NCBI GenBank assembly: GCA_022826645.1
Contig: JAJDUM010000063.1
Location: 75,657-139,656 of the forward strand
Source of the DNA: Candidatus Poribacteria bacterium
Lineage (GTDB): Bacteria > Poribacteria > WGA-4E > PCPOR2b
Direction: 5' to 3'
DNA: 64,000 nt
Position 1 is the first letter of the stretch. The number at the start of each line of letters is the position of its first letter. Position numbers and translations under genes: made by a program. Shown here one piece after another: positions 35,516 to 44,149 of the stretch. The notes below the pieces were generated by a model. That model had not been told where the DNA came from. It saw only the letters and a list, made by a program, of their open reading frames with translations, and did not search any database.

Positions 35516-36451
35516 TCATTGGCGGTGCGGAGCACCATCCGCAATTTCCGCAAGTCGTTTGACAAGATGTGCATTAAAATTGTAGGGACTGCTGTATCCG
35601 GAGGCCTCTTGGAATTTTCGGCAGATGAACAGATGGCGACCATCGCAGTCGGCTTCGATGAGCAGTGGACGTCCTGACGGATCGCGCAACAAATCAACGG
35701 CACCGATCTCAAACCCAATCAGATCCGCCAAACGCAGAGCAAATGATACCATCTCTTCATCAAGCGTTTGTAGGAATTCATAACGCGCTCCCGTAGCAGC
35801 GTTAATAATCGACGCTTCAGCCGTATCAACACCCTCCTTCACGCGTAATGTGCCCATAACCACCTTGTTCCCGACAACATACATACGATAGACACGGTCA
35901 TTGGTTTGTGCAGCTGTGCCAATGAACTGTTGCACATAGTAGGGCGGTGCAAGCACCAGCGTCTGATTAAGGATGCGGTTGCACTCTCCAAAAGCGACCT
36001 GATAGGTCCGATCCCGCCTCCGTGTAGTTATCGTTCCTCCCTCACGCCGTAAGATCCGATGCCCCGCACCGCCGCATAGGTTCGTTGATTTCAATAACGC
36101 TATTCCGTAGCGGTCTAATATTTCTATCACTGCATCGGGGGTCTGGGAGATGGTTGTCTCAGGTGTCGGTAGCTTGTTTTCAATAATAAGCCGAGAAGTT
36201 GCTATTTTATCAATGGCAATCTCCTGCGATCGCACTGAATTGATGACAAGTCGTTCCGCTTCAATCTGTTTCAGTGTTTCAAGCGCATCGCAGGGTAATA
36301 CATAAACCAAATCTACGTCTGTCCGACCGAGCATTGCCGGGGTCAGTCGATAACTCTGCCCTCCAGCAAGCCTAATCTCATGCTCAAGCCCTCGAACCAG
36401 GTCCGCTAACAAGAACCAGTACGCGGGTTCATAGAGCAATCCGATTTTCAT
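35516..36451 (-). CDS. ATP-grasp ligase (RimK/glutathione-synthetase-like)
   Basis: A 311-residue protein. The central VIEILDRYGIALLKSTNLCGGAG-like region carries the ATP-grasp lysine and glycine loop. YYVQQFIGT and YRMYVVGNKVV form the B-domain strands, and EIGAVDLL with LLIEADCDG supplies the Mg-binding D and E residues. Members join a carboxylate to an amine through an acyl-phosphate. No fixed partner is known here. The ATG overlaps the RraA-like gene's TGA by 4 nt (36448-36451), so the two are translationally coupled. PhyH and M20 genes follow, suggesting assembly and tailoring of an amide-linked metabolite (inference). Confidence 0.82.
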   Translation of the reverse strand: MKIGLLYEPAYWFLLADLVRGLEHEIRLAGGQSYRLTPAMLGRTDVDLVYVLPCDALETLKQIEAERLVINSVRSQEIAIDKIATSRLIIENKLPTPETTISQTPDAVIEILDRYGIALLKSTNLCGGAGHRILRREGGTITTRRRDRTYQVAFGECNRILNQTLVLAPPYYVQQFIGTAAQTNDRVYRMYVVGNKVVMGTLRVKEGVDTAEASIINAATGARYEFLQTLDEEMVSFALRLADLIGFEIGAVDLLRDPSGRPLLIEADCDGRHLFICRKFQEASGYSSPYNFNAHLVKRLAEIADGAPHRQ

Positions 36452-37185
36452 AACGAATCCAGCGCACGTTTTCGGAGTTCAGCCATCTTCTCCGCAGATG
36501 CAGCCCGCGCTGACTGCCACCCTGCTAAGTCACGCTCTCCAGTTTTAAGAAAGTCGAGCACATAGCCTTCGGCTTCCATATATTCCGCGCACAGATGCGC
36601 AACACTGCCGGCAATATGGTTCGGAATAGTCGTTACGCCGTTGCAATCCCCATGTATCAAGTCACCGGGGTAGACCGTAGTCCCGCCGACATGCACCGGG
36701 ATGTTCACATCCGCTATTTGGTGGTAGCCGTGAGAGCAGTTGGTTCCGCTTGTGAAGGTGGGAAAATTGATCTCCCGCACCTGATCTAAGTCTCGACCGG
36801 CGCCACTCGTGACCAGTCCTACGCAACCGAAGGTCTGATAGGTCATGCACATCACTTCGCCAAAGGTTGCCGCAGCGGATGGAACATCAAGATCTTGGAA
36901 GACAACCACACGGGGTTCAGGAATCGAGTCGATCTGTGCGATCTGGCTATCCATGCCAGCGTAGGTCTCCCCCTCACGCGGTGGATTACCGGTAGAAAGC
37001 GCCGCTGTTGTTGCATACCCAACCATCGGCGGCATTTCCGGGAAACAGGATTGGATGCGGCCATCCATATAGCCCGCGTTGCGTGGACGCACATCAAAAA
37101 GTTCTATAACGTTACAAATTGTGGGCGTGTCTACGGCTTTAAGCAATTCTAATTCTTCGGCTGAAACTGTTTGGACTGGATTCAT
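36448..37185 (-). CDS. RraA-like family protein
   Basis: A 245-residue RraA/HMG-aldolase fold. The signature TSGAGRDLDQV gives the G-x-x-R-D motif, and TTVYPGDLIHGDCNGV matches the conserved substrate/metal strand. The N-terminus, VDTPTICNVIELFDVRP, is typical of the aldolase-like branch rather than RraA itself. ATG 37185 is behind GGGAGAG. It is the first gene of a compact minus-strand cluster (37185 to 32192). A TATAAT lies upstream on that strand without a recognisable -35. It probably cleaves a 2-oxo acid; the true substrate is unknown. Confidence 0.85.
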   Translation of the reverse strand: MNPVQTVSAEELELLKAVDTPTICNVIELFDVRPRNAGYMDGRIQSCFPEMPPMVGYATTAALSTGNPPREGETYAGMDSQIAQIDSIPEPRVVVFQDLDVPSAAATFGEVMCMTYQTFGCVGLVTSGAGRDLDQVREINFPTFTSGTNCSHGYHQIADVNIPVHVGGTTVYPGDLIHGDCNGVTTIPNHIAGSVAHLCAEYMEAEGYVLDFLKTGERDLAGWQSARAASAEKMAELRKRALDSL

Positions 37186-37667
37186 GGCTCTCCCTCTGGG
37201 GTCACTGTCGAAATGCGGAATACAAACTTCATCGGAACTTACGAAAACTGATTATAACACGATTTGATTGCGGAGACATATATTTTTTTAGAATCTGGGT
37301 CCTGCGCTTTCCAAGGGGGTGAAACATTTGTGTCTTTCAGAAACATCTGTTTCTTTCGCTCTAGACCTTGATTTTCAAAGGGTTTTCGAGCCATCTATCT
37401 CAAAATTACGCTCCCATCCGTTTCACCCCTTTTAGTTCTTTCCTCCATGCCCTATTTATATCAATTAGTGGTATCCATCCGAGTTCACAGCAATTCTGTG
37501 TAACGCTTGAAAGCAGTAAATAGAACGGTTTCTACGTGATTGTCTCCGGCGTGATATAGAGGCTAAGAGGTTGTATACTCTCACCTTGGCACATTTTGGC
37601 AGCTATTTTGCACACGATATGACAGATGTGTTGAGAAGAATCCAAAAAACAGGAAGGAGAAACCACG
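37186..37667. other. Divergent intergenic region (RraA-like / ferritin)
   Basis: No plausible gene lies in these 482 bp. It holds an imperfect tandem repeat with the perfect palindrome GAAACATCTGTTTC and a CACAG-N5-CTGTG hairpin. These could be operator sites for the flanking divergent genes, but no known box was recognised. Confidence 0.5.
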
Positions 37668-38162
37668 TTGAATCCAGTAATTCAGGAAGCGTTGAACAAA
37701 CAGATTAACCACGAATTTTACTCCTCCTACTTTTACCTTTCGGTGTCAGCCTACTTTGAATCGCTTAATTTGGGTGGTTTCGCGCATTGGATGCGGTTAC
37801 AGGGCGAGGAAGAGCGGTTACACGGGATGAGGTTGTTTGACTATCTTCACGACAGGAACGGACAGGCAACCTTTGAAGCGATTGCTCAGCCGCCTATAGA
37901 ATTTCAGTCTCCAACAGATGCTTTCCAGCAGGTCATGCAGCATGAGGCCCACGTAACAGAGACCATTGATCGGTTCTACGAACTGGCGGTCCAAGAAAAA
38001 GATTACCCCATGCAGGTGGAGCTGCAATGGTTTATTTCGGAGCAGGTCGAGGAGGAGAAGCAAGCCCGTCAGGTACTGGATCAGCTAAAAATGATCGGTG
38101 ATCAGGGGACGGCTCTGTATCTGTTAGATAAGGAATTAGGCGAACGCGAGAGCGACGACTAA
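37668..38162 (+). CDS. Ferritin
   Basis: A 164-residue non-haem ferritin of FtnA length. The ferroxidase ligands are visible: E16 (INHEFYSSYFYL), E49 and H52 in QGEEERLHG, and later E residues in HEAHVTETI and WFISEQVEEEKQA. It oxidises Fe(II) and stores iron in a 24-mer in the cytoplasm. The start is TTG 37668 behind AGGAAGGAGA; no ATG or GTG suits. It is the first gene of a plus-strand cluster ending with another ferritin-like protein at 42660. Confidence 0.93.
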   Translation: MNPVIQEALNKQINHEFYSSYFYLSVSAYFESLNLGGFAHWMRLQGEEERLHGMRLFDYLHDRNGQATFEAIAQPPIEFQSPTDAFQQVMQHEAHVTETIDRFYELAVQEKDYPMQVELQWFISEQVEEEKQARQVLDQLKMIGDQGTALYLLDKELGERESDD

Positions 38163-38410
38163 ACTTGGATTTGGTTTTTTTAATAGGAACCTCAGACAAC
38201 ACAGGAAGAATTATGGAGACTCTAACGCAAACTCTCGGTCAGGAAGCACTATTCTGCACAAGGATTGGTGAAGTTGATAGAGCGGAATCCTACGGGATCG
38301 AGTCACAATTTGGAGCGTCCGGGGGACACAAGGAGCTTGTGCCTACGGAATCCAGTCTCAGTCCCGCCGTCCAACCGAGTCCTTTGCCTGTAACGGTCTA
38401 CATGGAGAAT

Positions 38411-38794
38411 ATGGCAAAGGAACATATCCTCGTCGTTGACGACGAACAGAACATGCTTAACACCCTTGCGTTTATTCTGGAATCTGCGAATTATCAGGTC
38501 ACAACCGCTGCGGAAGGGCAACAAGCATTGGAAGAAATAGTGGCGGCACGAGAGAACGGTCACCCGGTAGATCTGCTCATCACGGATCTTCGACTACCCG
38601 GTTTAACCGGACTTCAGTTGATTGATGAGTTGCATTATCTGAAAATCAAGATCCCTGTTCTGCTCATCACCGCCTATGGAAATCGGTCACTATTTCGTGA
38701 ACTAAAGCGCACCGGTTGTGCGGACTACCTTGACAAACCCTTTGATTACAAGGAACTTGTCAAGCGTGTTGATTCGCTTGTGGAAAAAAGGTAA
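38411..38794 (+). CDS. Single-domain response regulator (CheY-like)
   Basis: A 127-residue receiver domain and nothing else. D10/D11 (VVDDE), phospho-acceptor D59 (LLITDLRLPG), T87 (LLITAYG) and K109 (DYLDKPF) are all present. The start at ATG 38411 follows TGGAGAAT. The frame is open back to TTG 38165, but those 82 codons show no recognisable domain. With no output domain it must signal by protein contact. No histidine kinase is adjacent. It lies between ferritin and a cytidylate-kinase-like gene. Confidence 0.85.
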   Translation: MAKEHILVVDDEQNMLNTLAFILESANYQVTTAAEGQQALEEIVAARENGHPVDLLITDLRLPGLTGLQLIDELHYLKIKIPVLLITAYGNRSLFRELKRTGCADYLDKPFDYKELVKRVDSLVEKR

Positions 38795-38838
38795 CTGGGT
38801 GAAAGACAAACATCAAGAAAAACAAGGAGGAAATTGAC

Positions 38839-39054
38839 ATGCTATGGGGTGAAGCGTCTTTAAGGCTCAAACTGAACGGTTTTGAGGATGGATTAAATGA
38901 TACGATAGATCGACTGACCTATGAGATCCTTCAGGAATATCGTGAAGGAGTTGATGTTGCACATCAGTTGATGCAACCCCCAATGTGGGAAATCTTTGAG
39001 GATACAGCAATTCCATTTGGCAGTCCAAGGCATGAAGCGGAGGACATTGCTTAG
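38839..39054 (+). CDS. Small hypothetical protein
   Basis: A 71-residue, acidic, mostly helical protein (LRLKLNGFEDGLNDTIDRLT, then ILQEYREGVDVAHQLM). It is not recognised. The strong ribosome site AAGGAGG before ATG 38839, and its position between two genes of the same cluster, argue that it is real. It has no TM and no signal peptide. Confidence 0.55.
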   Translation: MLWGEASLRLKLNGFEDGLNDTIDRLTYEILQEYREGVDVAHQLMQPPMWEIFEDTAIPFGSPRHEAEDIA

Positions 39055-39228
39055 ATAAGCGTAACTTCAACGTCGGTCTCTTCTGTTAGAATCTAAAGAG
39101 AGTGACCAAGCAGTAAAATTGAACATCAGCACTTAGGCAGAAAACTCAACAAGCACTACAGCAAGGCTAAACACAATCTGGATGCAGTATCTATCGCGTC
39201 CCAGTATTATAAAAGGAGGTAAACGATC

Positions 39229-40032
39229 ATGGCAGTCATTACAGTTTCCAGAGAATACTACAGTCGCGGCACAGAGATTGCCCGGCAGGTCGCCCAAGAC
39301 TTGGGATATAACTATTTTGATAAGAAGATCCTTAACGAGGTAGCACGCGCCGCCAACACTACCGCCAAACAGATCAGCCGCTACGACGAGAAGTGTGAGA
39401 ATGGACTGAAGGGTTTCCTCAAGAAACTCTTTGTCCCAGAGTTCTCGCGATACTTGGATTTCCCTTACTACTACTACCCGTCCGAATTTCTGATGGATAG
39501 CTATCCTGTCGAGAGAGATATGGCATTTGATGAGGACCTCATTCCTACTGAAACGGAGGTCTTGGGATTCTTCCGGCATATCATCGAAAAACTGTGGCAG
39601 ATGGACAATGTTGTCATTGTTGGACGTGGCAGCCAGATGATTCTCGCGGATAAACCAAATACGCTTCACGTGCGATTCGTTGCACCCGTTGCGGACCGTA
39701 TTGAACGGGTCATGAACGAACAAGGGATCGTTTATCCCTTGGCGGAGAGAGAGGTTGAAGCCGTCGACAAGCAACACGCTCAATATATCAAGCATTACTA
39801 CGATGCCGATTGGGCAGATCCAAAGCACTACGACATCGTCCTTAACACTGGATTCATGAGCGATGAACAGGCAGGAAAAGTCATCATCACCGCTGCCCGC
39901 AACCAAGAGGCTAATGAACAAAGCGATAAAGGCGTGGAGACGTGGACGGAAGCGCATCCAAGTGCACTCCCATCTTTTATCTCCTCCACTCCTCCGAGCT
40001 TACTCCGGGATCATCCGAGACATTGGGGCTAA
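39229..40032 (+). CDS. Cytidylate-kinase-like family protein
   Basis: A 267-residue protein opening with MAVITVSREYYSRGTEIARQ. This is the modified nucleotide-binding start of the cytidylate-kinase-like family (ITISRE-G-G), which lacks the standard Walker A GKS. VVIVGRGSQMILAD is the second conserved block; the R- and D-rich lid region follows (FVAPVADRIERVM), and LNTGFMSDEQAG is near the C-terminus. The last ~35 residues (from about ANEQSDKGVETW) look disordered. ATG 39229 has AAAGGAGG. A nucleotide or sensory kinase role is possible. It is adjacent to the antiporter gene. Confidence 0.78.
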   Translation: MAVITVSREYYSRGTEIARQVAQDLGYNYFDKKILNEVARAANTTAKQISRYDEKCENGLKGFLKKLFVPEFSRYLDFPYYYYPSEFLMDSYPVERDMAFDEDLIPTETEVLGFFRHIIEKLWQMDNVVIVGRGSQMILADKPNTLHVRFVAPVADRIERVMNEQGIVYPLAEREVEAVDKQHAQYIKHYYDADWADPKHYDIVLNTGFMSDEQAGKVIITAARNQEANEQSDKGVETWTEAHPSALPSFISSTPPSLLRDHPRHWG

Positions 40033-40078
40033 CGGTGCGGGCTAATGCTTTAGTTAATCCCATTGAGGTGAGGTAACT

Positions 40079-42070
40079 ATGGCAGCCTATCAAAGCCTGT
40101 TCATGTTTATCGCCGGTTTTGCGCTCGTCGCATTGGCCTCAAAACAGATTGGACAGTTTTTCACCAGATTTAAACTTCCTTTGATCAGCGGGTTTCTCTT
40201 TACCGGTATAATTGCGGGTCCCTTTATATTCGGCTTCATCTCTATAGAGGCGACTGAGCGGTTACGCTTTGTAGATGAGCTCTCCTTAGCATTTATTGCC
40301 TTTGTCGCTGGAAGTGAACTGTACCTGAAGGAGCTGAGAAGCCGATTTAGAAGCATTAAATTGGTAAGCGTTGGGATTGTTGTCAGTACCTTTATCTTAG
40401 GCAGCTTGACCGTGCTTGTGTTGGCAGATTTTATACCATTCATGCGGGGGCTTCCAGTTACAGGTCGAGTTGCCATCGCTATTCTTGCCGGTGCGATTCT
40501 GGTCGCGCGATCTCCCTCCTCCGCTGTTGCGATTATAAAAGAACTCCGCGCCAAAGGACCATTTACGCAAACAGTCATGGGCGTGACTGTTGTTACCGAT
40601 GTCTTGGTCATCATCCTGTTTGCTGTTAATGCTTCTATCGCAGGTGCCCTTCTAACCGGACTTCAGTTTAATCTGACCTTCATCGTTCTGTTACTCGTTG
40701 AATTGACAGCAGCAGTGGCAGGGGGATATGTCGTTGGAAGAATTTTACTGCGCATTCTGTCAAGCAGAATCCATCACAGCGCAAAGATAGTCGGCATCTT
40801 GCTGACAGGCTATGCCATCTTTGCCGTATCCATCTGGGTTCGCCATGCCACCCATGCCAGCCTACCGTTTGAAGTGTTTATTGAGCCACTCCTCGTTTGT
40901 ATGATTGGGAGTTTTTGGCTGATTAACAGAACCGACGCTCGTGATGAGTTCCTGAAGACGTTACACGAAGTTGGTCCGCTGATCTATATCGGCTTTTTCA
41001 CACTGACCGGTGCCTCACTTACTCTGGATATTTTGGCAGACATCTGGCCAATTACGCTGCTGTTGGTTGCGGTTCGCCTTGCCGTGATATTCATCGGCTC
41101 ATTTACCGGCGGTGTCATGGCTGGAGATCCAATGCCGCACAACAGAGTCAGTTGGATGGCGTATATCACACAAGCTGGCGTTGGATTGGGACTGGCGAAA
41201 GAGGTCGGAGGCGCGTTTCCGGCGTGGGGTCCGGCTTTCGCCACACTGATGATTTCTACTATCGTGGTGAATCAGCTTATAGGACCTACCCTTTGCAAGT
41301 GGGCGCTCGCTTGGGTGAAGGAAGCGCGGCCTCGTGCCAAGAAATCCGAGCCAGATCAGATACACAGTGCCATCATTTTTGGCTCGGACAGTCAAGCGCT
41401 GGCACTCGCTCGTCAGCTGCGCGCACATGACTGGGAGGTAAAGGTTGCATACAGTCAAGCGGGAAAGATGGAAAATGTGACAAGCTCGTATTTCGATGCC
41501 CAGCCGATTCCCGTTATTTCGTTAAGTGAATTGCAAGCATTTGGTGTGGGGGAAGCCGGGGCAGTGGTCGCCATGCTCTCTGACGAAGAAAATCACCGTA
41601 TCTGCGAACTCGCCTATGAGCATTTTGGAACAGACACGCTCGTTGTGCGATTGAACGATCTGGCAAATTATGATCGTTTCCGTGAATTGGGCGCGTTTAC
41701 TGTCAGGCCCTCTACGGCGATCATTAGTTTACTGGACCATTTTGTGCGGGCGCCATCATCGATATCACTGTTACTTGGGATGGAGGAGAACTACGATATT
41801 ATTGATTTGGAGGTCCGTAATCCCAACCTGGCAGGTATGGCTGTCCGGGATTTACGCCTACCATCCGATGCCTTAATCCTATCGGCTCGCCGTGCTGGAC
41901 ATATCATAATCACGCACGGTTATACAGAACTTCAGATTGATGATTGGGTTACAGTGGTCGGCTCGTTGGAAAGTCTGGAAGAGTTGGAGCTGCGATTTGG
42001 TGAATACGGGCAATCCGCACACGCTGTTTATTCCCTACGACACGAATTGGCTCTCGGTAAGGATACATGA
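40079..42070 (+). CDS. CPA2 cation/proton antiporter with TrkA (RCK) regulatory domains
   Basis: A 663-residue membrane protein. Residues about 5-405 hold roughly a dozen TM segments of the Na+/H+ exchanger (CPA2/KefB) fold, with the conserved GFLFTGIIAGP and ARSPSSAVAI helices. Residues about 430-545 form a TrkA-N-like domain (AIIFGSDSQALALARQLRAH), here without a classical GxGxxG. Residues about 575-655 form a TrkA-C domain (NPNLAGMAVRDLRLPSDAL). It should exchange K+ or Na+ for H+ under nucleotide control. Its stop overlaps the next start by 4 nt (ATGA), so the two are coupled. Confidence 0.92.
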   Translation: MAAYQSLFMFIAGFALVALASKQIGQFFTRFKLPLISGFLFTGIIAGPFIFGFISIEATERLRFVDELSLAFIAFVAGSELYLKELRSRFRSIKLVSVGIVVSTFILGSLTVLVLADFIPFMRGLPVTGRVAIAILAGAILVARSPSSAVAIIKELRAKGPFTQTVMGVTVVTDVLVIILFAVNASIAGALLTGLQFNLTFIVLLLVELTAAVAGGYVVGRILLRILSSRIHHSAKIVGILLTGYAIFAVSIWVRHATHASLPFEVFIEPLLVCMIGSFWLINRTDARDEFLKTLHEVGPLIYIGFFTLTGASLTLDILADIWPITLLLVAVRLAVIFIGSFTGGVMAGDPMPHNRVSWMAYITQAGVGLGLAKEVGGAFPAWGPAFATLMISTIVVNQLIGPTLCKWALAWVKEARPRAKKSEPDQIHSAIIFGSDSQALALARQLRAHDWEVKVAYSQAGKMENVTSSYFDAQPIPVISLSELQAFGVGEAGAVVAMLSDEENHRICELAYEHFGTDTLVVRLNDLANYDRFRELGAFTVRPSTAIISLLDHFVRAPSSISLLLGMEENYDIIDLEVRNPNLAGMAVRDLRLPSDALILSARRAGHIIITHGYTELQIDDWVTVVGSLESLEELELRFGEYGQSAHAVYSLRHELALGKDT

Positions 42071-42660
42071 GGATGAAATGCTATGGAAGGGAGGATGAAT
42101 TAGCTATGACCTTAGCAGAAACCTTTGATTTATGCCAAGAGATTGAACTGAGGCATGCAAAACTATACGCTACATTATCTGTCCGATTGGGCGATGTCGA
42201 TGAACGAATTGCGCGATTTTGGCAGGAGATGAGCGCAGAAGAATGGCAACACCATCTCCTCGTTGGTTTTGGACGTTCACTCTGTGCCCAGACTTTCGGA
42301 CTAGATGCCCCCGGTCCGCAGTTCGCCGATATATCTATCGAACGAATTAATGAGACGTTGAATGCGTACGAAGAACGTGTGCACACGGAACAGGTCACAC
42401 TCAATGACGCATTTGAGATCGCTGTTGCGCTTGAGACCGGTGAGTCAGATGCGATCTATGCGGAGTTGGTTTCGACCATCAAGGATGCGATTTATCAGAG
42501 CGGTAGACCCTATCTGTTGGGCCGTATCTCCCAGATGGAACAGGATATGCACGATCACGTGAATCATCTGATTGACGCAGCCAAACGGTTTTCCATCAAT
42601 CCAGATCTGGTACGAAAAGCACACCGCTTGACCGATCCCCAAACTCCGCCGCTGAATTAA
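42067..42660 (+). CDS. Ferritin-like diiron protein (rubrerythrin-like fold)
   Basis: A 197-residue four-helix protein. It has two E-x-x-H-type helix pairs: QEIELRHAKLY with AEEWQHHLL, then VALETGESDAIY with EQDMHDHVNHLID. These give the carboxylate and histidine ligands of a diiron centre, but not the rubredoxin-like cysteines of true rubrerythrin. ATG 42067 overlaps the antiporter stop and has AAGGA just upstream. An alternative start is ATG 42106 with GGGAGG. It may sense or detoxify peroxide or hold iron; it closes the ferritin-headed cluster. Confidence 0.68.
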   Translation: MRMKCYGREDELAMTLAETFDLCQEIELRHAKLYATLSVRLGDVDERIARFWQEMSAEEWQHHLLVGFGRSLCAQTFGLDAPGPQFADISIERINETLNAYEERVHTEQVTLNDAFEIAVALETGESDAIYAELVSTIKDAIYQSGRPYLLGRISQMEQDMHDHVNHLIDAAKRFSINPDLVRKAHRLTDPQTPPLN

Positions 42661-42713
42661 CACATCTCATCCAACCCCCATTGGTTTATTCAATGAACTC
42701 TTGAACCCTCCCG

Positions 42714-43493
42714 TCATACAATCTCCTCGTCACTGTCTTCCGTTAGTTCCAGAAAGATGTCCTCCAAACTCAGGTCCGTCGTTGTGCGGCTTTTGCGCAG
42801 CTCCTCCATCGTTCCCACCGCAACGAGTCTCCCTTCGTTTATGATACCTATCCGATCGCACACCCGTTCTGCAATTTCAAGAACGTGCGTAGTCATGAAC
42901 ACTGTGCACCCACGGTCGCAGCACTCACGCAGGAGCTCCCTTGCGATGCGAGCACTTTTGGGGTCCAGGCCGCTTGTGGGTTCATCCAGAAACAGAACGC
43001 GCGGCTCATGTACTAATACCGCTGTCAAAAGGATCTTTTTCTGCATACCGTAGGAGTAGCTTTTGATTAGTGAATCTGCAGCGTCGGTAAGATCAAACGC
43101 CTCCAGCAGCTCCTCCTTCCGCCGCTCTGACCGTTTAGGATCAATCTCGTAGAGATCTGCAATGAAGCGAACGAACTGCCTCCCTGTCAATGTTTCATAG
43201 AGGTGTGGTGTATCGGGCATCAGGCCCGTTATTGCCTTTACCTGCGAAGCCTGTGTCCTGACATCATAATCGCAAATCGTCGCGGTGCCGGAGGTCGGAC
43301 GGATTAAACCGGTTAGCATGTTAATAGTTGTGGTCTTCCCGGCACCATTGGGACCCAGAAAACCGAACAATTCACCTGCTTCGACCTGCATGGTCAGGCT
43401 ATCCACGGCGACAAGTTTGCCGAAACGTTTGGTCAGTTCTTTCGTGGTAATCATCTGTAGGAAAAGGGGCTCCGAAGTCGTTGCTAATTCCAT
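42714..43493 (-). CDS. ABC transporter ATP-binding protein (ABC-2/CcmA type)
   Basis: A 259-residue ATPase. Walker A is GFLGPNGAGKTTT, the signature is in IKSYSYGMQKKI, Walker B is RVLFLDEPTSGLD, and the H-loop is FMTTHVLE. A C-terminal tail resembling drug-export ATPases follows (LVAVGTMEELRKS). The signature is SYGMQ rather than LSGGQ, as in some CcmA-type proteins. No permease gene lies beside it. The start is uncertain: ATG 43493 is only about 10 nt from the expected transcription start, while ATG 43454 (MITTKELTKRFG) matches the usual N-terminus better. Confidence 0.88.
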   Translation of the reverse strand: MELATTSEPLFLQMITTKELTKRFGKLVAVDSLTMQVEAGELFGFLGPNGAGKTTTINMLTGLIRPTSGTATICDYDVRTQASQVKAITGLMPDTPHLYETLTGRQFVRFIADLYEIDPKRSERRKEELLEAFDLTDAADSLIKSYSYGMQKKILLTAVLVHEPRVLFLDEPTSGLDPKSARIARELLRECCDRGCTVFMTTHVLEIAERVCDRIGIINEGRLVAVGTMEELRKSRTTTDLSLEDIFLELTEDSDEEIV

Positions 43494-43509
43494 GTTTTAC
43501 GCTTCGCGT

Positions 43510-43537
43510 ATTATACCACACAGCCAAAGAGATTCAA
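43510..43537 (-). promoter_or_regulatory. Sigma-70-type promoter of the ABC ATPase gene
   Basis: On the minus strand, TTGAAT (43532-43537) and a perfect TATAAT (43510-43515) are spaced by 16 bp. It is divergent from the selenoprotein promoter that begins 13 bp further on. Confidence 0.55.
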
Positions 43538-43549
43538 CGGAAATAGGTG

Positions 43550-43578
43550 TTGACAGGTGCCATCGAAATTGCTATCCT
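43550..43578 (+). promoter_or_regulatory. Sigma-70-type promoter of the UGSC selenoprotein gene
   Basis: A perfect TTGACA (43550-43555), 17-bp spacer and TATCCT (43573-43578), 38 bp before the ATG. This is a strong vegetative promoter for the UGSC gene and possibly the sulfatase and HAD genes that follow. Confidence 0.7.
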
Positions 43579-43615
43579 ATCTACATACATTTCTTAAATC
43601 CATCGGAGGTTTACA

Positions 43616-44149
43616 ATGGCAAACACAACTTTACTCGATCCAATCGCTCCAAACAACCCATCGGAGAAATATCTTGCTCCGCGCCTCGATGACCTCAACG
43701 GCAAAGTGATGGGCTTACTGAACATCAGTAAAAACGGCAGCGATATCTTCCTCGACCGTGTCGAAGAACTGATGCGTGAGCATTTTGACCTTGTCGACGT
43801 TGTGCGTGTAACAAAACCAACCTTTGCGCGTCCCGCACCGCAAGACCTAATCACAGAACTCGCCGATCGGTGCGACTTCGTGGTGGAAGGGCTTGCAGAC
43901 TGAGGTTCCTGTATATCGTGCAGTGTGCACGACGGAACCGCTTTAGAAGAACGTGGCATCCCCAGCGTATCGATCTGCTCCGATGTATTCTTCGCTGCCG
44001 GGGAAGTTCAAGCGAAATCGCTCGGTTATCGCGATTTCCATCCAACCACCGTTGACCACCCAATCCAAAGCCTTACACCTGATCAGATCCGCGATCGTGC
44101 GGAGGGTATCGTTGAAAAGATTGCCGCTGCATTGACAAAGGTTTCATAG
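43616..44149 (+). CDS. UGSC-family selenoprotein (in-frame UGA = selenocysteine 96)
   Basis: Reading from ATG 43616 (behind CGGAGG), the frame gives LAPRLDDLNGKVMGLLNISK and KPTFARPAPQDLITELADRC, ending FVVEGLAD. It then meets TGA at 43901-43903, and continues in the same frame as GSCISCSVHDGTALEERGIP to TAG at 44149. The UGSC family is named for exactly this U-G-S-C motif followed by CSVHDG, so the UGA is selenocysteine 96 of 177 residues. A bacterial-type SECIS hairpin follows immediately. The protein is probably a redox enzyme with Sec and a nearby Cys. An automated caller would split it into two short ORFs. It sits upstream of a sulfatase-family gene. The sel genes must lie elsewhere. Confidence 0.93.
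43901..43939 (+). promoter_or_regulatory. Bacterial SECIS element just after the UGA codon
   Basis: After TGA, GGTTCC (43904-43909) pairs with GGAACC (43934-43939). An internal bulge separates it from an upper stem, TCGTGC (43916-43921) / GCACGA (43927-43932), which closes the loop AGTGT. Apical G and U residues, a base-paired upper stem and a position directly after the UGA are the features SelB needs in bacterial SECIS hairpins. Confidence 0.85.

Noticed and set aside
38165-38410. N-terminal extension of the response regulator to TTG 38165
   Set aside because: The 82 extra codons have no recognisable domain, while ATG 38411 has a good ribosome site directly before the receiver fold.
39133-39957. 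274-residue open frame on the minus strand
   Set aside because: It lies antisense over the cytidylate-kinase-like gene, has no ribosome site and its sequence resembles no protein; it follows from codon bias of the real gene.
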